A DNA stretch of 64,000 nt from Porites lobata (Eukaryota > Cnidaria > Anthozoa > Scleractinia > Poritidae). Both the position numbers and the translations under genes were made by a program. The stretch is taken from NCBI GenBank assembly GCA_942486035.1, contig CALNXK010000003.1:458501-522500 (forward strand). The letters are read 5' to 3'. The notes beneath the pieces were generated by a model. It saw only the letters and a program-made list of their open reading frames with translations. It did not search any database and was not told the DNA's origin. Numbering within the stretch: position 1 is the stretch's first letter; each line of letters starts with the position of its first letter. Below, piece by piece: positions 14,501 to 25,686 of the stretch.

Positions 14501-17121
14501 AGCAAATGAATTAACAACATTAGGGGAATGGGGAGTTTCTTTGTCTTAATCCGTATAGTGCAATCATCAAATAACCTAATTTTTAAAAATAATCGTTTAA
14601 TCATTCAAGTGACGACAGCGAACAATACACATACAGTTTACAGCTAACCAAGTGGTTTTCGCAACGTCAAGAAACGCATCCAAGCAAAGGGAGTGCTTTG
14701 CTAAAGCAGATCGCAAAGTCTTATAATGACTAATAATAATGTAAAAAATTAATAACGCGCAAAATTTCGATGTAACTATTATAATCAAATGCGCGATAGT
14801 TTTCCAAATGTCATTTATTTATGCAACTGGGCGATAAGCTATCTTGAAACATATACTTTTAATCAGCTTTGTTGATGATGACTAAGGAAACGGGAAACAC
14901 GATCGAGACTGGTGAATTACTTCACTATATTAGGGACCTTAAGATCCGAGGACGGCGACGGCAGCGAAAACATTGCTTAAAAAGCGTTCATTCAATCTTC
15001 ATCGCGACAGTTCCAACTCACTTACTTTGTCAAATGTAGGCGAACTCTCCTGGAGTTGAATTCCTAAAAAACCATATCCGAGTTCAGAATGAGAGAGAAA
15101 ATTTCATAGTAGCTTGTTTACGTCCTCCATAAAACGTGAAATTGGGCATTTTCTCGTCGTAGTCGTGCAGTGACGGCAAAGAAATGTACAAAAAAGCGTG
15201 ATGCACGTGCAAAGTTGCTGTTTTGCTAATCTTAACCTATCGTTTTTTTGAAGTTCCCGTTGCCGTCGCCGTCGTCGGATCTTCAGGTCCCTATTGAGAA
15301 GGAAGCGACGGTAGTGACATGTGTAGAAGGCTTAACTGCAGAGACCACTAATTATGCGTTATCTAGAATGTAGAATTGTAGAACACTGCTCCTGGCTGAT
15401 AAAAGTTTTAACTGTGGGTTATGGGAGTTCTTGTTGTCCCTTCTGCTCCTTTATTCACTCTCATGTCTTGTACCCGCTGTAGCTGTTCGTTCCTCCGCCG
15501 CTGCGTCGTCCCACCGACCTGTTAGCCTTGGTCTGCCTGTGGCGTTCATGAAGAAATGTAGTGAACAGATCTTTCAGACGGCTGAGTTATACTCTCAGGC
15601 GCGCTTGAAGCTACAGAACCTGACAGAACTCACCAGCGATGAACTGAGAGAGGTACAGAGCGGTTATGAATGTTAATAGAGAATTACTGTCTCTGTAGCA
15701 CTCATTTTCCATGTAATGTCAAGCGTATATTCAATGGATGATGACCGAGATCCAGTGAACCAATGAGAAAGCTGGGAATGCATTATCCAAAGTTGAGAAT
15801 TTAATAACGTTCGTTTTCTCGCTTTTTTGCTGTCTACAATTCGTCAAGTGGGGATTTCACTGATGTAGGAAACTTCAAAACACGAATTTGCCCACGTATG
15901 TCTATGACTGAACGCATGCTTTGATAAATATATTGCTTCACATTCTTGAAAACGTTCGTTAATAGTTTCGTTTACCTTCAGTTCAGTCAATCTCGTTTTA
16001 ATGGATCAATACAAGAAAGACTCACCACACAACAGAGGCATCAGCTGGCTCAAAAATGTCTCACACAGATCGTGCAGTTCAAGGGACGTGAAATTTCTTC
16101 TCAACTATGTATCCTTTGATAATACCCTAGGAACACTCAACAGATCAAATTGGAATTTAGAAATGTGGCTTGGGTTCGGGCGTTCACTCCCCCTAAGAAA
16201 AAGGGAGGAAGAGCAGCCTGATCGCTGGTTATAAGAAGTGATGTTTTTTTAGGAGAAGGGCAAATCGCAGGTCCTTGAGAAAAACCACTTGGAGCAAGGG
16301 AGGGAACCAACAACAACTCATATACGGCATCGCCTTCGAGACACAAACCCGGGCCAATTTGACGGGTGCAGAGTGCTCTTACCATTACATTGTATCGTGG
16401 AGCCTTCCTTTGTCTTAAGACCGTAGATCTGAGACAGAGCAGTAGTAACATCACTGATGCAAGTGGTTCGACTGCAGTATGGGAGACGGAACGTATTTTT
16501 AACCTTAACTCTTTTACAACAGACATTATCGAGAACTGTTTATTCATTATATGGCGTCATTTGGATTTTTACTTCTCGCATTGCATCCCATCAGATGAAG
16601 AACGGCGCATGCTTGCTGGTCCAACGCTGGCCGGAAGTCGTATGAGAAGATTACAAGGTATTCGCTTTCGAGTTCGGATTCTTGTCAAGTTATCTGCTAA
16701 CTTAGAAAAGAACATAGACAGCTATTACTCCTTTGCAGCCGTAACCCGTGCGCAGTTACCCCGTTACCACCGCAGCTACCACAGCAAAATGCAAAATTTT
16801 GAATCTCTGTCGGTTCTAAACATTTGATCCTTCACCTTCCGTGCCTATTTAAATATTTGGCTACATTGAATTTTTCTCTGCACTGCGTTGATTATGTCTT
16901 TCTGTCCACCGTAAGGCTTCCAATCGCGTTTTACCAATTATACTACTTTATGAGAAATTTCTTTAATTTGGTTGGCTTGGAGCAGTGGTATTTCAGCTTA
17001 ATTTGAAATACCTGCATGTGAAAATTACAAAACGTTTGCGGGTAGTTGTATAAACAAATAATAGCATGATTTGTACGTGATATTCCGCATAAATACCACT
17101 CTTGATATTTCAAAATTGTCT

Positions 17122-17154
<33 letters not shown>

Positions 17155-19352
17155 CTTATAACCATTTCGAAATACCACTCGTGGTATTTATGCCAAATAT
17201 CACTACTAATCATGTTATTACCTATACTAAGTATACTGAAGGGCATCAGAAACGAGACGCAGCGCTAACTCATTTCTGCCATGAGCCTTCGGTATTTGGC
17301 GTTTTGTTATGTTGGTGATTCAGTCAAAGTAATAAGTGTTCGTTTGTTTATGTAACTAGACTGGGCGTCACCCTCCAGGAATTCTGCGTTTTCATCTGAT
17401 CCTAGTCACGAAGCTTCTGCTGGAGTTGGGGGTGGTGTAACGCGAGAGGAAATAGATGCTGTAAGTCAAACTCGTTTGGGAATAGTATAAACATAGGCCA
17501 TTTAACGTGCATGCACCTGATTGCTTCAGTCTAAATGTTTCCATTTTACCACTGATAATGTAGGCTGCATTGTGGTTTATTGTTTAAAATTATCCAGAAA
17601 TTAGGTGTCAGTGCACATTAAAATGATGAATAGAGCAAATTTGTGGCGAAAAACGTAACGTTTTTACAGTCCTCTATTTTTCTGTATGATCGTCGAAATC
17701 GAGCGTTCGCTTTTTACCATCTCGGTTTCATATATTCCGAAGGACATGCGTCAGGGACTCGTTACTCGAAAGGCACGGAAACTTTTCGGGCCCGAAGGCA
17801 GATTATAAACCATCAAAACGTGTCGAGCAGTAGCACAGTTCCTAGCTCACAAACCAGTCAATTTTGCTTCGTTCACTGATAGTTTCATTGTATCATTGTC
17901 AATATTATTAAAACTTTGATCTTGAATGTATATACAGCAAACACAAAACAGCTTTCCGGGCCCGAAAGCTACCGGGACTTTGGAGAAACAGGCCCCAGGG
18001 CTTATAACGGTAAGGGGAGGGATGCGAGCTCCTCTCAAGACTTAACCCGTCCCCTCAAGCACATTTGTTAATTTTGAAGCCAAGATGGCGGATTTTTACA
18101 GTAAGCGCTCGATCTCGATAATTCTGACGGGAAATAGACTATAAACATTCTGCTGCAAATACAAAAGCTGCGCACAAGTGTGTCTCTCACTGGGCGACCT
18201 TTCTTGCTGCCAGGAGTGAAGGCAGCGGACTGAACAATTTGACCGTTCACAAGGAACTTTTCAACATTTTCGCTCTGTTCACACGCAACTGACGAATCAG
18301 AGCGTTACTGTAGCAAATCAAAGTGGCATCTCGCAGCTGGGGTACCACGCATTTATGCAGCCGTACCTTTGTAGTACAGGAATTTGGACTGTTGTGGTGT
18401 TCACACCGTGTCGGTCAAATTTTCCGTACACAGATTTAGACGGTCATGGTGTCCACATTGCGCCGCTCGGTTGGGGCAGGGGGGGGGAGGGGGGCTCTTC
18501 CCGCCCCACCTCCAGAGCACCCCGGAAAACTTGCTCGCAGGCTATCTAAAAGGAGTTCTTTTGTTTCTCTTATGTCTACGATTTTTGTTTCATAGGCAAG
18601 GTTAATACTCCTGGCTCGCTGCAGTAGTACTAAAAGTATATTGCACTTTCCTTGCAGCTTAAAAGAGAATCCATAAGTACCCTGACAGAGGCGTTTTTAA
18701 AAAAGCTCATTGAAATTGAACAGGTACTGAAATATGGCAGGCAGGCGCTTTGTACTGGCTCTATTAAATTCATGTGTGTGGATAAGGATGTGTGTGAGAC
18801 TTTGGGACTGACCTTAATACCGTAAACTGCCGGTTATAAGCTCCGACCCCACGCATACCATTAATCCCCTCAGTCATAGGCCGATTTGGCTGTAAACAAG
18901 AAAAAAAATTCCGATTACAATTGTATCGAAATGAATTCGATTAATTATGAAGCCGTGAAGATTAAAAAACCAGTAAATACAAAACGTATTTTGATCAGCA
19001 CTGATACAGCTTGCTTCGAAGCGCTTTTTCTATTCTGGTTTCAAGTCCCCTCGGATATAAACCCCTGTCTATAAGCCTTCCTAGAGTGATGCTAGAGGTT
19101 TTGCCTTGTTCCGTGCTAACATGCAACGTTGTTCTCATCTGAGCGTATACGAACCTTTCTTGATCCCTTGTTTTTTCTTTACATACTTTCATGGTAGAAT
19201 GTAACGTTTTTTTTTCCTTTGAATTTTAGACGCACGGAAAGGGACGTACCCGAGTCGGTTTTATCCAAGTTCTTGTTCGGCGCATTAAACGTCTTTTGAC
19301 ACTCCACGGAACGCCTGCGCGTTCAGAGCAAATGGTCAGCGGGTTACGTTGA
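1..19352 (+). CDS. NUP205: Nuclear pore protein Nup205, 3' portion (20 exons, C-terminal 1,257 residues)
   Basis: Nup205 is the large alpha-solenoid scaffold of the nuclear pore inner ring and a partner of Nup93. Coding exons read by GT-AG borders are 952-1009, 1724-1922, 2859-2979, 3544-3640, 5222-5392, 5974-6743, 7277-7468, 8158-8491, 9410-9546, 9855-10019, 11341-11664, 12506-12766, 13254-13392, 14414-14497, 15483-15652, 15982-16108, 16523-16657, 17360-17460, 18658-18723 and 19230-19352 (TGA at 19350). They total 3,774 nt, exactly 1,258 codons, with every phase matching. Family-typical stretches include LAHFLMGFELRKP, LRYLRTSHDFLYRHLQ, CRDSCDGHD, ENCLFIIWRHLDFY and FIQVLVRRIKRLL near the end. 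Vertebrate Nup205 is about 2,000 residues, so roughly the first 40% lies upstream of the window. Bases 1-951 look intronic. Introns hold many MITEs, annotated separately. Identity is close to certain; individual exon ends could be off by a few bases. Confidence 0.95.
377..560 (-). repeat. Dispersed repeat R1, copy 1
   Basis: The complement reads like the tail seen at 3004-3172, 41287-41490, 53250-53406 and 63788-63900: a gaccaacat start, 'gatcttttaacaaattctc', 'ggagatcag..tggagaatt', then 'ggatattggggc.taaag'. Five diverged copies in one window mean an abundant family. No terminal inverted repeats or coding capacity were seen. Confidence 0.6.
1973..2421. mobile_element. TTAA-flanked MITE (family T1) in a NUP205 intron
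   Basis: Inverted ends start GACGGAATCCATCAGGAAAT and end with the complement (CTGATGGATTCTGTC). The stem continues for about 60 bp through 'gtggacaaaaatcttgtacca'. The left flank is TTAA and the right flank is TTGA, a one-base decay of the duplicated target. A second copy with an intact TTAA pair is at 53450-53794. It is non-coding and piggyBac-like by target site only. Confidence 0.8.
2513..2560. repeat. (ATTG)n microsatellite
   Basis: Twelve uninterrupted ATTG units lie in the NUP205 intron between the exons at 1724-1922 and 2859-2979. The length is likely to be polymorphic. Confidence 0.95.
3004..3172 (+). repeat. Dispersed repeat R1, copy 2
   Basis: Same family as 377-560 in the opposite orientation. 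It begins 'gtgaccaacatcaattttct' and ends 'gtggatattgggcctgaaag'. Confidence 0.6.
3698..4642. mobile_element. TTAA-flanked nonautonomous DNA transposon, 945 bp
   Basis: Ends are TGTGATTCCCTGG on the left and CTAGGGAATCACC on the right, an inverted pair. They are flanked on both sides by TTAA (3694-3697 and 4643-4646). It fills most of the NUP205 intron before the exon at 5222. Small ORFs inside show no transposase signature. Confidence 0.75.
4690..5084. repeat. Inverted-repeat element in a NUP205 intron
   Basis: The left arm contains 'gttccaggccttcagattgt' and the right arm has its complement 'actatctgaaggcctggaa'. The internal sequence is purine/pyrimidine skewed and holds a 168-codon antisense ORF that I regard as accidental. 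Borders are approximate. Confidence 0.6.
5146..5232 (+). other. Duplicated 3' splice site upstream of a NUP205 exon
   Basis: A segment reading 'atgatttctttgtcacag' plus 'aatttatt' occurs at about 5145-5170. It recurs almost unchanged directly before the true exon start at 5222, so two competent-looking acceptors (exon starts 5163 and 5222) lie 59 bp apart. Use of the upstream site would shift the frame and meet a TGA within about 15 codons. Only the downstream site keeps the Nup205 frame. Confidence 0.7.
8003..8095. mobile_element. Short hairpin mini-element (CCTGCGAGC ends)
   Basis: The left end GGCCTGCGAGCAGG is inverted at the right as GTGCTCGCAGGCT. Both sides carry a similar flank ('atccctgaaatactgg' left, 'atccctgaaaagccctgg' right), suggesting a target duplication. 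It lies in the NUP205 intron before the exon at 8158. Confidence 0.5.
8614..8848. mobile_element. MITE family M8, copy 1
   Basis: Inverted ends AGAGATTTAGAATCACG / CGTGGCTCTAAATCTCT bracket 'ggcaaacggcaaac' and its complement. A diverged copy is in the next-but-one intron at 10193-10433, sharing 'aagttgagaatttctcaaaa', 'cttggtcacgt' and the same arm layout. No coding sequence. Confidence 0.75.
10193..10433. mobile_element. MITE family M8, copy 2
   Basis: Same internal blocks and inverted ends (AGAGTTTAAGCTTCACG / CGTGATCCTTAACCTCTCT) as 8614-8848, in the NUP205 intron between the exons ending 10019 and starting 11341. Confidence 0.75.
10502..10784. mobile_element. MITE with GGCC(C/T)GGTTCAGACGC ends
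   Basis: The left end is TAGGCCCGGTTCAGACGCC and the right end is GCGTCTGAACCAGGCCTTA. The interior has repeated 'gtcgaac(t)tttgtcgaac' blocks. The possible target duplication is TTA. Confidence 0.7.
10812..11075. mobile_element. MITE with nested palindrome
   Basis: Outer arms 'ttggataacctgagaaaaca' and 'tttctcaggctagtgattgg' are inverted. An inner stem (ATGACGTGTCACTAC at 10919 with GTAGTGACACGTCAT ending 11016) forms a second palindrome around a 'cttcaaccaatcagaag' core. Related arm sequence ('cagtggtgg...gaaatgt') also occurs at 1-45 and 20056-20100, so the family is dispersed. Confidence 0.7.
11684..11860. mobile_element. Short MITE abutting a NUP205 exon
   Basis: Arms 'agaaactatgaaaggaatgg' and 'ttcttccttgagtttct' are inverted and also share 'gggtacaagct' / 'agcttgtact'. 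The left border lies only about 20 bp past the donor at 11665. Confidence 0.6.
13588..13812. mobile_element. MITE beginning TTAA-GGTGG, decayed right end
   Basis: TTAA (13584-13587) precedes GGTGGATTTCCA. Inner arms 'cgtgcttacgcgtgtaaaat' and 'cgcgcgtaagcacgtaaaaa' are inverted, as are 'gcgcaatgtatggaagg' and 'acttccatacatcgc'. The right TTAA is not recognisable. Confidence 0.6.
14932..15292. mobile_element. TA-flanked MITE, GGGACCTTAAGATCC ends
   Basis: The left end AGGGACCTTAAGATCCGAGG is matched on the right by 'cgtcggatcttcaggtccct'. Arms continue through a GACGGCGACGGCAGCG stretch. A TA dinucleotide flanks both sides. It lies in the NUP205 intron before the exon at 15483. Confidence 0.75.
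16240..16390 (-). repeat. tRNA-derived SINE fragment, copy 1 (decayed)
   Basis: Shares 'ttggagcaagggagggaacc', 'caactcata...ggcatc' and a B-box-like segment with the better copy at 38375-38573. The tRNA-like head is more eroded here. It lies in the NUP205 intron before the exon at 16523. Confidence 0.5.
16975..17225 (+). repeat. Dispersed repeat R3, copy 1
   Basis: About 250 bp beginning 'gcagtggtatttcagct' and continuing 'gaaatacctgcatgtgaaaa', with several 'ataccactcgtg' blocks. A second copy is at 45003-45235 with the same order of blocks. No coding potential. Confidence 0.7.
18390..18560. repeat. Low-complexity G-rich tract with mini-element remnant
   Basis: A run of G with few interruptions at 18475-18495 is followed by 'aacttgctcgcaggctatct', which matches the right end of the hairpin mini-elements at 8003-8095 and 25861-25944. 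No left arm was found, so this is a remnant at best. Confidence 0.35.
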
Positions 19353-21175
19353 CCAATCACACCCGTTCTAAACTGCAAACAGAAAGTGTTGACTATGCCT
19401 TAGACATTTAGCGCTCTACTCCAACAATACCTGGAATAGGCGCTTGCGTAGAAGTAACTGCTGACAAGCTAAGAAGCAGCACCGAGAGAGGCCCCACGAT
19501 GATCACGGACCTGGGTTGTATTGTTACCGGACCTTAACGTCTTTGTAAATATCCGTAAGGTCGTGAATTGACTCTTGTCACCTTTACGGTCTGTAACCGA
19601 ACACATACGCCTACAGCAACGCAAAGAAAAGCAACAGCTCTTGCGTGTTCCATTCTGCTTGTCTGTATCCAAAATCTGTAGAGGTTGTCATAATAAAATA
19701 AAAATAAACCTTTTTTGTCTACATATCGTTATGGACAGCGCCTGTGGTAGACGTGGTAGTGTGGTAAATGCGATGAGTAGTCACTTATTTCTCTTAGACT
19801 TCTTAAAAGTCCGATTTTGTTTACCCTGCAAGCAAAGGCTACATCTTCGCCGGCGGTGTGAGCTGGCGTGCAAAAAGTAGCTACTTCTGGTTGGGTAATG
19901 TGTCAGGAGAGAAAACCTGTGACTTAGGCCCATGTATCAACAGCTTGGAAAATATGTATTTTCCTATAACTTTTCAGGTCTTTAAGGATTATTAGTAAGG
20001 TCGTCATCAGGAAGGGATTTCTGCGCTAGTTCCTCAGACGTTATTTTGCGAGGAAGCCAGTGGTGGCGTCGCGAAATGTCGCCGGTTGTTTTCGAAAGCT
20101 TTTGCGGGGACTGTCTCTGGCCCAAAGAAAAATCCAGTCATTTCCATTTTCATTTTCTGTTGTACGACACCCTTGTTATACCATACCGATTTACGCACTG
20201 AAGCACACGTACCAACTCCGCGGTATGACCAGCACCTTGCTATGCGTGCGCACAACCGGTGGTGGCAGCACATGGACAGCTGTTTCGTCCATTTTAGGAT
20301 TTTCCAGGCCACAAGCGAGAAGTCTTACTTGCGATTATCGACCCCGCCGGTTACAAGCCAGGGGTGAGTTTAATCGCCAGCTTCACCTTTAAGCGCCAAC
20401 TGCAGTTGAGAACCGCGAAACAGTTTTCCCTCTGCCGGGGTGATATTGTTGTACGCATGCGTAGGGTGCCGGCCTTACCGCGGAGCTTAAGTGCTTAAAT
20501 TGGTCTTGTTGTACGACCACGCTGTTTTCAATACTCACGACCACAGTATAGCATGACACTATCCCATAACGCAAATATATTTTCATAGAAACTGGCGACG
20601 AACTGTCCCATTTCTTGAAACGTTTTATGATGTCAAACGCTTGTCCTGAGTGCAACAACTCGGCTGGTAACTAATGTCAAAGAAAATAATTTTCTCTCTA
20701 TCGACTTGATGGCTAACGAGGTTTGCCTGAGCATTACTTTATAGTTAATTTTCCTCATTTTATCTAATTCGGTTGAGTTAGGTTATCTCCTCTCTCTTGT
20801 TCCCTTTCATTTGCTCTATTTACTGTTGTTCCGAACAGTTAGTCCGGTTATTTAAAAGGAGTTTAGCAAACGTTTAACAAAACTGCGTTCTCGGCTATGT
20901 TCATTTTGCTCAATGCTTCTGTTAAAACACCGTCTATCGTGAACAGTTTCGAGTAACAGTTTCATGAAATCATAAAGCGTAGGCTAGAAAAACATTCATC
21001 GTCTCCAAATAACCCACTAAGGAAGAAATCTGCATGTCCAAAGATAACGCAAACCCATCCTCTTACGGTGCTGGGTACTACCGACTGATTTTCATCAGGT
21101 GACGCGTCAGACCGGACGCGCGCGAAATAGTGGCATTGCCTGGGAACTAAGCTATGTGAAGCCAGTTTCTATGTT
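19353..21175. other. Intergenic region between NUP205 and the - strand membrane protein gene
   Basis: Apart from the poly(A) signal, this contains a fragment related to the 10.8 kb MITE (about 20046-20110) and a 'ctgcaagcaaaggctac' motif (19828) also seen in complementary form near 22870. Several short ORFs on both strands lack splice context or family resemblance. No gene is supported. Confidence 0.5.
19692..19697 (+). promoter_or_regulatory. Candidate NUP205 polyadenylation signal
   Basis: An AATAAA hexamer, with further AATAAA-like copies just after it, lies 340 bp past the NUP205 stop codon. It is the first good signal in that interval. A cleavage site has not been shown. Confidence 0.5.
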
Positions 21176-22324
21176 TTAAACCTTGGAGGTTTTACGGTCA
21201 AAATGCGCAAAGGGTATGATGGGAAGATGACGAGTTGCATTCATACAATACGTTGACGAGCTGTCCATATGTTTCCTAAGCCCTTCCTTAAACTCGTTCC
21301 ATAGAGAACGATTCCTATAAACTAAAGGTGCTTTTTCTTGGATCTTCTCGATGAACTCAAGCCAATACTTTGCCATCTCACCGGCGCTTGCTTTCCTTGG
21401 ATACACTCGATGTTTTATGTTAGAAATACCGACAGGAACAAGCATCATCGCTTGTCCTCGGAATGTTAGTTCTACAGCGGACATGATATGCTTGTTGGGT
21501 ATATACCAACTTTCACCATTATCCAATGTGGGATAGGGTAAAATATGCCCCACAGCTTGGTAATGGTAAGCGTTGAGGCAACCATCAAACCATACTATAG
21601 GTATAACTAAGGATTTTTCTACAATACCACATAGCTTCTCTCTCTTTTTGAAGGTCCATATTGCTCCATGACGTTGATAGTTCGCAAAACCAAAAGCCGG
21701 CTCGTAATCCAGAAGCCATTCTTCAAAGACCCTAAATGGCTGCAACGTTCTCATTTTTGGGGGAGTGAACGAATTGAAGCCAAGAACTACATCATCATCA
21801 ATAAAGATGTAGTAATGATAGGCTGTTGCTCTTTTCGAAGCATTAAAGAACAGCAAATTCCGGCCTGAAGCCCAAGTGGTTGTCGGATCAAATATATAAG
21901 AGATGTGTGGTGGGTGATTTCTGTCTTCACACTCGGTCTTGTAACTTAGGACGATGACATCACATTTGCAAGTCTCTGGGTCACCAATCTTTGCAGAGGA
22001 GGCCAAGTTAGGAGGGAGACATTTCCCGGTTTGAGTGAGATATATGAAAGGCTTTTTAGACGAGGGTATGTTTGTTTGTTGAGCCATATGCTGGGAGGAT
22101 TGCGAAGGCCTTGTTATGTGCGTAACAGCCGCGTTTAAAGGGTTCTTGTATTTATCTGGCTCGTTTTGGTTCACGCGAAACAGTGATGCACTGAGTATAA
22201 CTAAAAACACGCATGCAGTTGTTAGAAGAATAAAGCATCGTCTCAATCCAATACCAGTACTCTGAGAACTGTAAAAGAATAAAAGAGTTGAAGAGTTAAG
22301 TAAAGAATTTCTCATGGGACACAT
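21176..22324 (-). CDS. Type II membrane protein with DDD motif, putative glycosyltransferase-like
   Basis: Intronless ORF of 382 residues. A short cytosolic N-terminus is followed by one hydrophobic segment at about residues 30-49 (FILLTTACVFLVILSASLF), then a stem and a lumenal domain. That topology is usual for Golgi glycosyltransferases. The catalytic-looking motif is YYIFIDDDVVLGF with DDD at 176-178, inside a KCDVIVLSYKTEC...GRNLLFF...FIDDDV region that reads as an alpha/beta fold with a metal-binding acidic triplet. A possible N-glycosylation site is N161-A-S. Cysteines at 102, 119, 121 and 132 could pair. Start: M1 at 22324, with M4 equally possible. I do not recognise a named orthologue; it resembles uncharacterised cnidarian proteins. 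Substrate and donor sugar are unknown. It could instead be a non-catalytic homologue. Confidence 0.75.
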   Translation of the reverse strand: MCPMRNSLLNSSTLLFFYSSQSTGIGLRRCFILLTTACVFLVILSASLFRVNQNEPDKYKNPLNAAVTHITRPSQSSQHMAQQTNIPSSKKPFIYLTQTGKCLPPNLASSAKIGDPETCKCDVIVLSYKTECEDRNHPPHISYIFDPTTTWASGRNLLFFNASKRATAYHYYIFIDDDVVLGFNSFTPPKMRTLQPFRVFEEWLLDYEPAFGFANYQRHGAIWTFKKREKLCGIVEKSLVIPIVWFDGCLNAYHYQAVGHILPYPTLDNGESWYIPNKHIMSAVELTFRGQAMMLVPVGISNIKHRVYPRKASAGEMAKYWLEFIEKIQEKAPLVYRNRSLWNEFKEGLRKHMDSSSTYCMNATRHLPIIPFAHFDRKTSKV

Positions 22325-25300
22325 TACATCCTGGATTATGACAGAGATTTAGACATGAGGTAGTTACTTTCTATTCCAACGGGGATCCGGAAGTTCTGAC
22401 CAGAAAAAAGAGTATTATCTTTGCACGGTGAAAACCATTAACTTGTATATGTTGTTGTCTTACCATTGATATGTTTTTTGGCGTAAAAATTAATTAAAAT
22501 GGCCTCTGTACGATGAGCATTATCGAGCATTTCGGTGACTTTTTCGGGGGAGACCGAGTATTTTAGTAGAAAAAAATGTAGCATTGAGGTGGAGCAATTT
22601 AGAGGGGAAACAAAAGCATAATTTACAAATGCGGTACAAAAACCTACCAGTGGATAGTGTTATCCAAGGATTAACAACTGAGGCCTGATGGTCTGTGTAA
22701 TTTAGCGGGAATTCGGAAAGTATGGAAACGCAAAATGGTCCGCGTTCATTCGCGGACGCAAGATTGACACAATTTCAGTTCCAAAGTGGTCTAGAACAGG
22801 ACGCCATTGAACGGTTGTAGGCAAGGTGTGTGGTCGCACGCCAGATCTCAACGCAAAAATGTAGCCTCTGCTCGCAGGGCAGAAAAAAGGCTAAAACGTT
22901 AAGAATAAAGTTAATGGCAATTTTCCTGTTAAAACTGAGAGAGGGTAAGGTCGATTTTAAAATCATCAAAACAGGAAGAATTTGCAACTTACATGTATTG
23001 TATTAAAAAGCGCAATGTTACCAAGAGAACACCAAAAAATTTTAAAAACATATTTATATAATAAGGAAAGTTACCACGGGGATGTATTTTAATTAAACTT
23101 CTGTTTCACGCCGACTTCATAACAGAAGAAAATATTATGTACCTGGTAATTATATAAGTTCAATAGACTTACTAGGTCAGACTTTACTACAAAAGTAGTA
23201 AAGCCGCGGGATTATAAGTTTATGGAAAGTAAAATACTACTGAAGTTTTTAGAAAATTAGAAAAACTAAACCGACTTTGCGATAAAAATATATTGTTGCG
23301 AGTCGCCACAAGAGACAAGCAAATTCTGTTAAATCTTAAAACAGCCATCTCTCTTTGAAACTGTATTAAATGAAGGATGATCATCGCATTGTACTGGAAT
23401 GTAGCTATCTATTCTATTCTGTTCACTGAAAATGGCTGATGATGCTTATTGATGCTAATTGTTGAGATCGAATTGAATTTTAACCCTTTTCTAGTTATGT
23501 TTTTTACACAGGGGCTTTCCTTTTCAGCATTAAAACCTATTTACCATGCATCTAAAATTTACTTCAAGATTATAATAATTCATGCTTTTCTAACATTAAT
23601 TATTAGTTTGCCTTTATATACAATACCAGATAGGCCCATTGTCTAATTGAGGTCAGCATTAGACACATTTTAATATTTTGTTCAATAAACTTCATTCATT
23701 TTGGGCACAATTATCTTCAATAAAGTAGTTTCCAATGTAATATGCCATGGCCTATATAATGGCCAAATTCAAAGACAAAAGTTATTTTGAAATTGGTTCA
23801 ATCCCGAGCAGGAATCGATCTGCTTAATATCAAGTTATTTTCACGATAAATTAATTTCTTGTAAATGTTTAAAGTAAAAATGATGATAATCGACTTTTTA
23901 CGAGGTTAGGCGAATGAACCGGGTTTCTCGCAGACTGCCAAGTAACAATCTTGAATATTTCTAATTCCTGATGTCTCTCAAAATACAACATATGGTCCTA
24001 TGACATTGCGTGCTTTAGTAAAACAAGATGAAAAGAGCATTAAACCAAGGACGGACGACAAAACATGGTTTTCCACTTGTCTTGCTCTCAGTAATTACTG
24101 CTTCAGTGTGCATTCATTACCAGAAATTGTAGAGATAAAAACATAGCAATAATCTCATTTTACCCATTTCTGTTGCCTGACTTAGGAAACTTACAGAGGT
24201 GAAATAAAACGATTTTGCTGTCGATTGATGCCGCTACTCGACAGTTCGCACTAATACTGTTGTGATCTTAATGTGACCACAGTTGTCGGGACTTAAAAAA
24301 TATAAAAAAAACATATAAAAAGGAAAAATCATATTTACCTACAGAGAGCGGGCGGGCGAGCGGGCTGTAAGGTTGAGCATACAAGACTAACAGGGGATAC
24401 CATGATAAAACAAACAAAACCAGCCTGCGCTTTTCTTAATGACCTGAACCAGACAGGGGCTCCCCAATTATCTTGATGATGTGTTCATATGCTCACATGT
24501 GTCTCGCACGTAGGACCGCCCTTGCCTAGTCCCTAGGCCTCATTATTGCGCGCGACCGATTCGCTTCGGGTCCCGTGTTCCCAGCCGTTCGTCACTGATA
24601 GTCACCGAAATGTATGACCGAGAAGGCCTGGGAAGAAGCCCCACGGGGACTAGGCAGACGACTAGGTGAGCACTGCCCCTTATAACACGGTCAAACGGGG
24701 ACACCCTTTCCTTTTCCGTAGCGAATGCAGAAAAGTGGCCTGGGGAACGTGGGTACAATGACACACTTCTTGCATCGAAGTGCGGATTTAACTTGGTCGA
24801 TCTCCCTCCTTCTTGTCCTTATCATTGGTTATATTAGTCTGTGTGGGTAGGTTTTCTGAAAACTGTTATCTTCGTTTTACCTCCTCTTGGTGGATGCAGG
24901 CTGGAACATTTTCTCTCCAAAATTGAAATTCAGCGAGGTCATTAATAAAGAACAACTTGTGAACTGACTAAGCTCGGTAAATGGACATGAAATATTTGAT
25001 CAGATTTGATAATGCCATGAGCATGGAACAAGACAAAAAACTTGAGTTCCTGACAAGATTCAAATCTATGAGTATTGAACTTCCAACAAATTTTTGAATG
25101 AATGGTTTAGAAATTAGGAAACTTCTTAAAAAGTTTAAATTTAGAATAAGCCGTTATTATATTTATTTATTTCCCCATTCAAATTTTTTTCGCGAAAGGA
25201 AAAAATGAAAAACCATCTAGACTGGTTTAGGTTTTCTAACTTGCCCACTTAGCAAACAAATTGTTGTACAAGATATTACTGGCACAGATTGCAAAATATA

Positions 25301-25686
25301 GCACATTTTATACAAATTCTGAACGCGCGCTTAAAACCTGCCAGGAGCCCTGACGCCTGTCACTGCTTATATTGAGTAGTTTACAAATTGTGGCATATTT
25401 GCACAACTAATGCTGACCACCCTTGGAGCAGAGTCTCCAGGATCGCGTCAAGCCTTTGAAGTCGCTGCATCCCGAACTTCTGGACGCGGTAGTCAACCTT
25501 GTTTTCTCTCATCAAACTGTTTTTTCCAGTGCTAGCATCGTTTATTGTTAAAACAGCTAAGTCGAGCCATAACTGAGCTTAACTGACCACACTACATCAA
25601 GCGCACGGCTATAAGGCCTTGGTTGGAAATTATATCCTATCAACATGATACCGCGCATGCTCAACAAAGATCTTACGCGATTCACG

